From: Gammaproteobacteria bacterium | GTDB taxonomy: Bacteria; Pseudomonadota; Gammaproteobacteria; BMS3Bbin11 | DNA length: 5,407 nt | NCBI GenBank assembly: GCA_030617565.1 | Contig: JAUWVE010000106.1 | Location: 1 to 5,407 of the forward strand | Direction: 5' to 3' | In this document: positions 5,200 to 5,407 of the stretch, piece by piece | Position numbering within the stretch: the stretch's first letter is position 1 | Layout: every line of letters begins with the position of its first letter | Program-made: the position numbers and the translations under genes | Notes under the pieces: generated by a model | Told to the model about the DNA's origin: nothing | The model's input: the letters and a program-made list of their open reading frames with translations, nothing else | Database searches by the model: none

Positions 5200-5407
5200 T
5201 AAGCGTGACGAGAAGCTGTTAGCTGCAAGGCGGGTTTCGCAGTAAATGGTTGCTCCCTTTGCAAGGAAGCTAACGCCGTAGATGACAGCTTCTCGCCGCG
5301 CCCGAAGGGAGGCCCACAAATAGTCCAATACGGTGTTGCAGTTCTTGACAAGGGAATAACCATTGCCCGCGAGCTGCGCCTTGTCTTGAACCATTTGCGG
5401 GCCTCTT
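5200..5407. repeat. Double-hairpin repeat element, cut by the window edge
   Basis: Two adjacent inverted-repeat structures fill this stretch. The first has 11-bp perfect arms, 5209-5219 and 5285-5295 (CGAGAAGCTGT / ACAGCTTCTCG), with inner arms GTTAGCT (5218-5224) and AGCTAAC (5268-5274). The second has outer arms 5309-5321 and 5393-5405 (12 of 13 complementary) and inner arms 5341-5353 and 5379-5391 (11 of 13). Overlapping open frames cross it on the minus strand, but neither resembles a known protein, and both are constrained by the inverted repeats. It is most likely a non-coding dispersed element that may continue beyond 5407. The rest of the gene-free stretch, 5133-5199, shows nothing I can name; a dnaG promoter probably lies in or near it, but no good -35/-10 pair stands out. 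Confidence 0.55.

Noticed and set aside
5100..5363. Minus-strand open frame of 87 codons before dnaG
   Set aside because: It runs through the inverted-repeat element and overlaps another open frame in a different phase (5170-5394). Neither shows a recognisable domain, and the composition follows the repeat structure, so a real protein is not supported.
5170..5394. Minus-strand open frame of 74 codons starting with ATG
   Set aside because: It overlaps the 87-codon frame and lies wholly within repeat-like DNA, with no family resemblance and no convincing ribosome binding site.

Overview
The window looks like part of a gammaproteobacterial chromosome. The primary sigma factor (602 aa) and the primase (582 aa) read collinearly with the enterobacterial and pseudomonad forms. 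A tRNA-Ile2 (CAT anticodon) follows rpoD, an arrangement also known from other gammaproteobacteria. The regulator resembles the Pseudomonas Dnr type. I cannot name genus or species. The abundance of short dispersed-type repeats in the intergenic DNA suggests a repeat-rich environmental genome rather than a streamlined one.

All recognised genes lie on the minus strand, so in reading order (right to left) the layout is as follows. (1) 5101-5407 has no convincing gene. It holds an inverted-repeat-rich element cut by the window edge, and then an 18-bp perfect palindrome just before dnaG. (2) dnaG, 5100-3352. (3) A 143-bp gap. (4) rpoD, 3208-1400. (5) tRNA-Ile2, 1392-1316, only 7 nt after the rpoD stop, followed by a strong intrinsic terminator at 1309-1276. 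(6) An intergenic stretch with a 7-bp tandem array and a purine-rich motif. (7) A Dnr/Fnr-like regulator, 1120-449. (8) 1-448, gene-free and made almost entirely of repeats: a purine-rich copy of the same motif, a palindromic repeat of the CATTGCGAG type, a second 7-bp tandem array, and a larger imperfect palindromic element.

dnaG and rpoD are the core of the classical macromolecular synthesis operon. DnaG makes the RNA primers for replication and RpoD directs housekeeping transcription. tRNA-Ile2 decodes AUA codons after lysidine modification. No rpsU is visible upstream of dnaG within the window; the space is occupied by repeat DNA. The regulator is a separate unit beyond the terminator. 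It probably responds to nitric oxide or anaerobic nitrogen-oxide respiration, but none of its likely targets is present here.

I see no clear undescribed multi-gene system. The less ordinary signals are non-coding: two related 7-bp arrays with a shared purine motif on both sides of the regulator, the switch-like palindrome in the dnaG leader, the tight rpoD-tRNA junction, and the palindromic elements at both ends.
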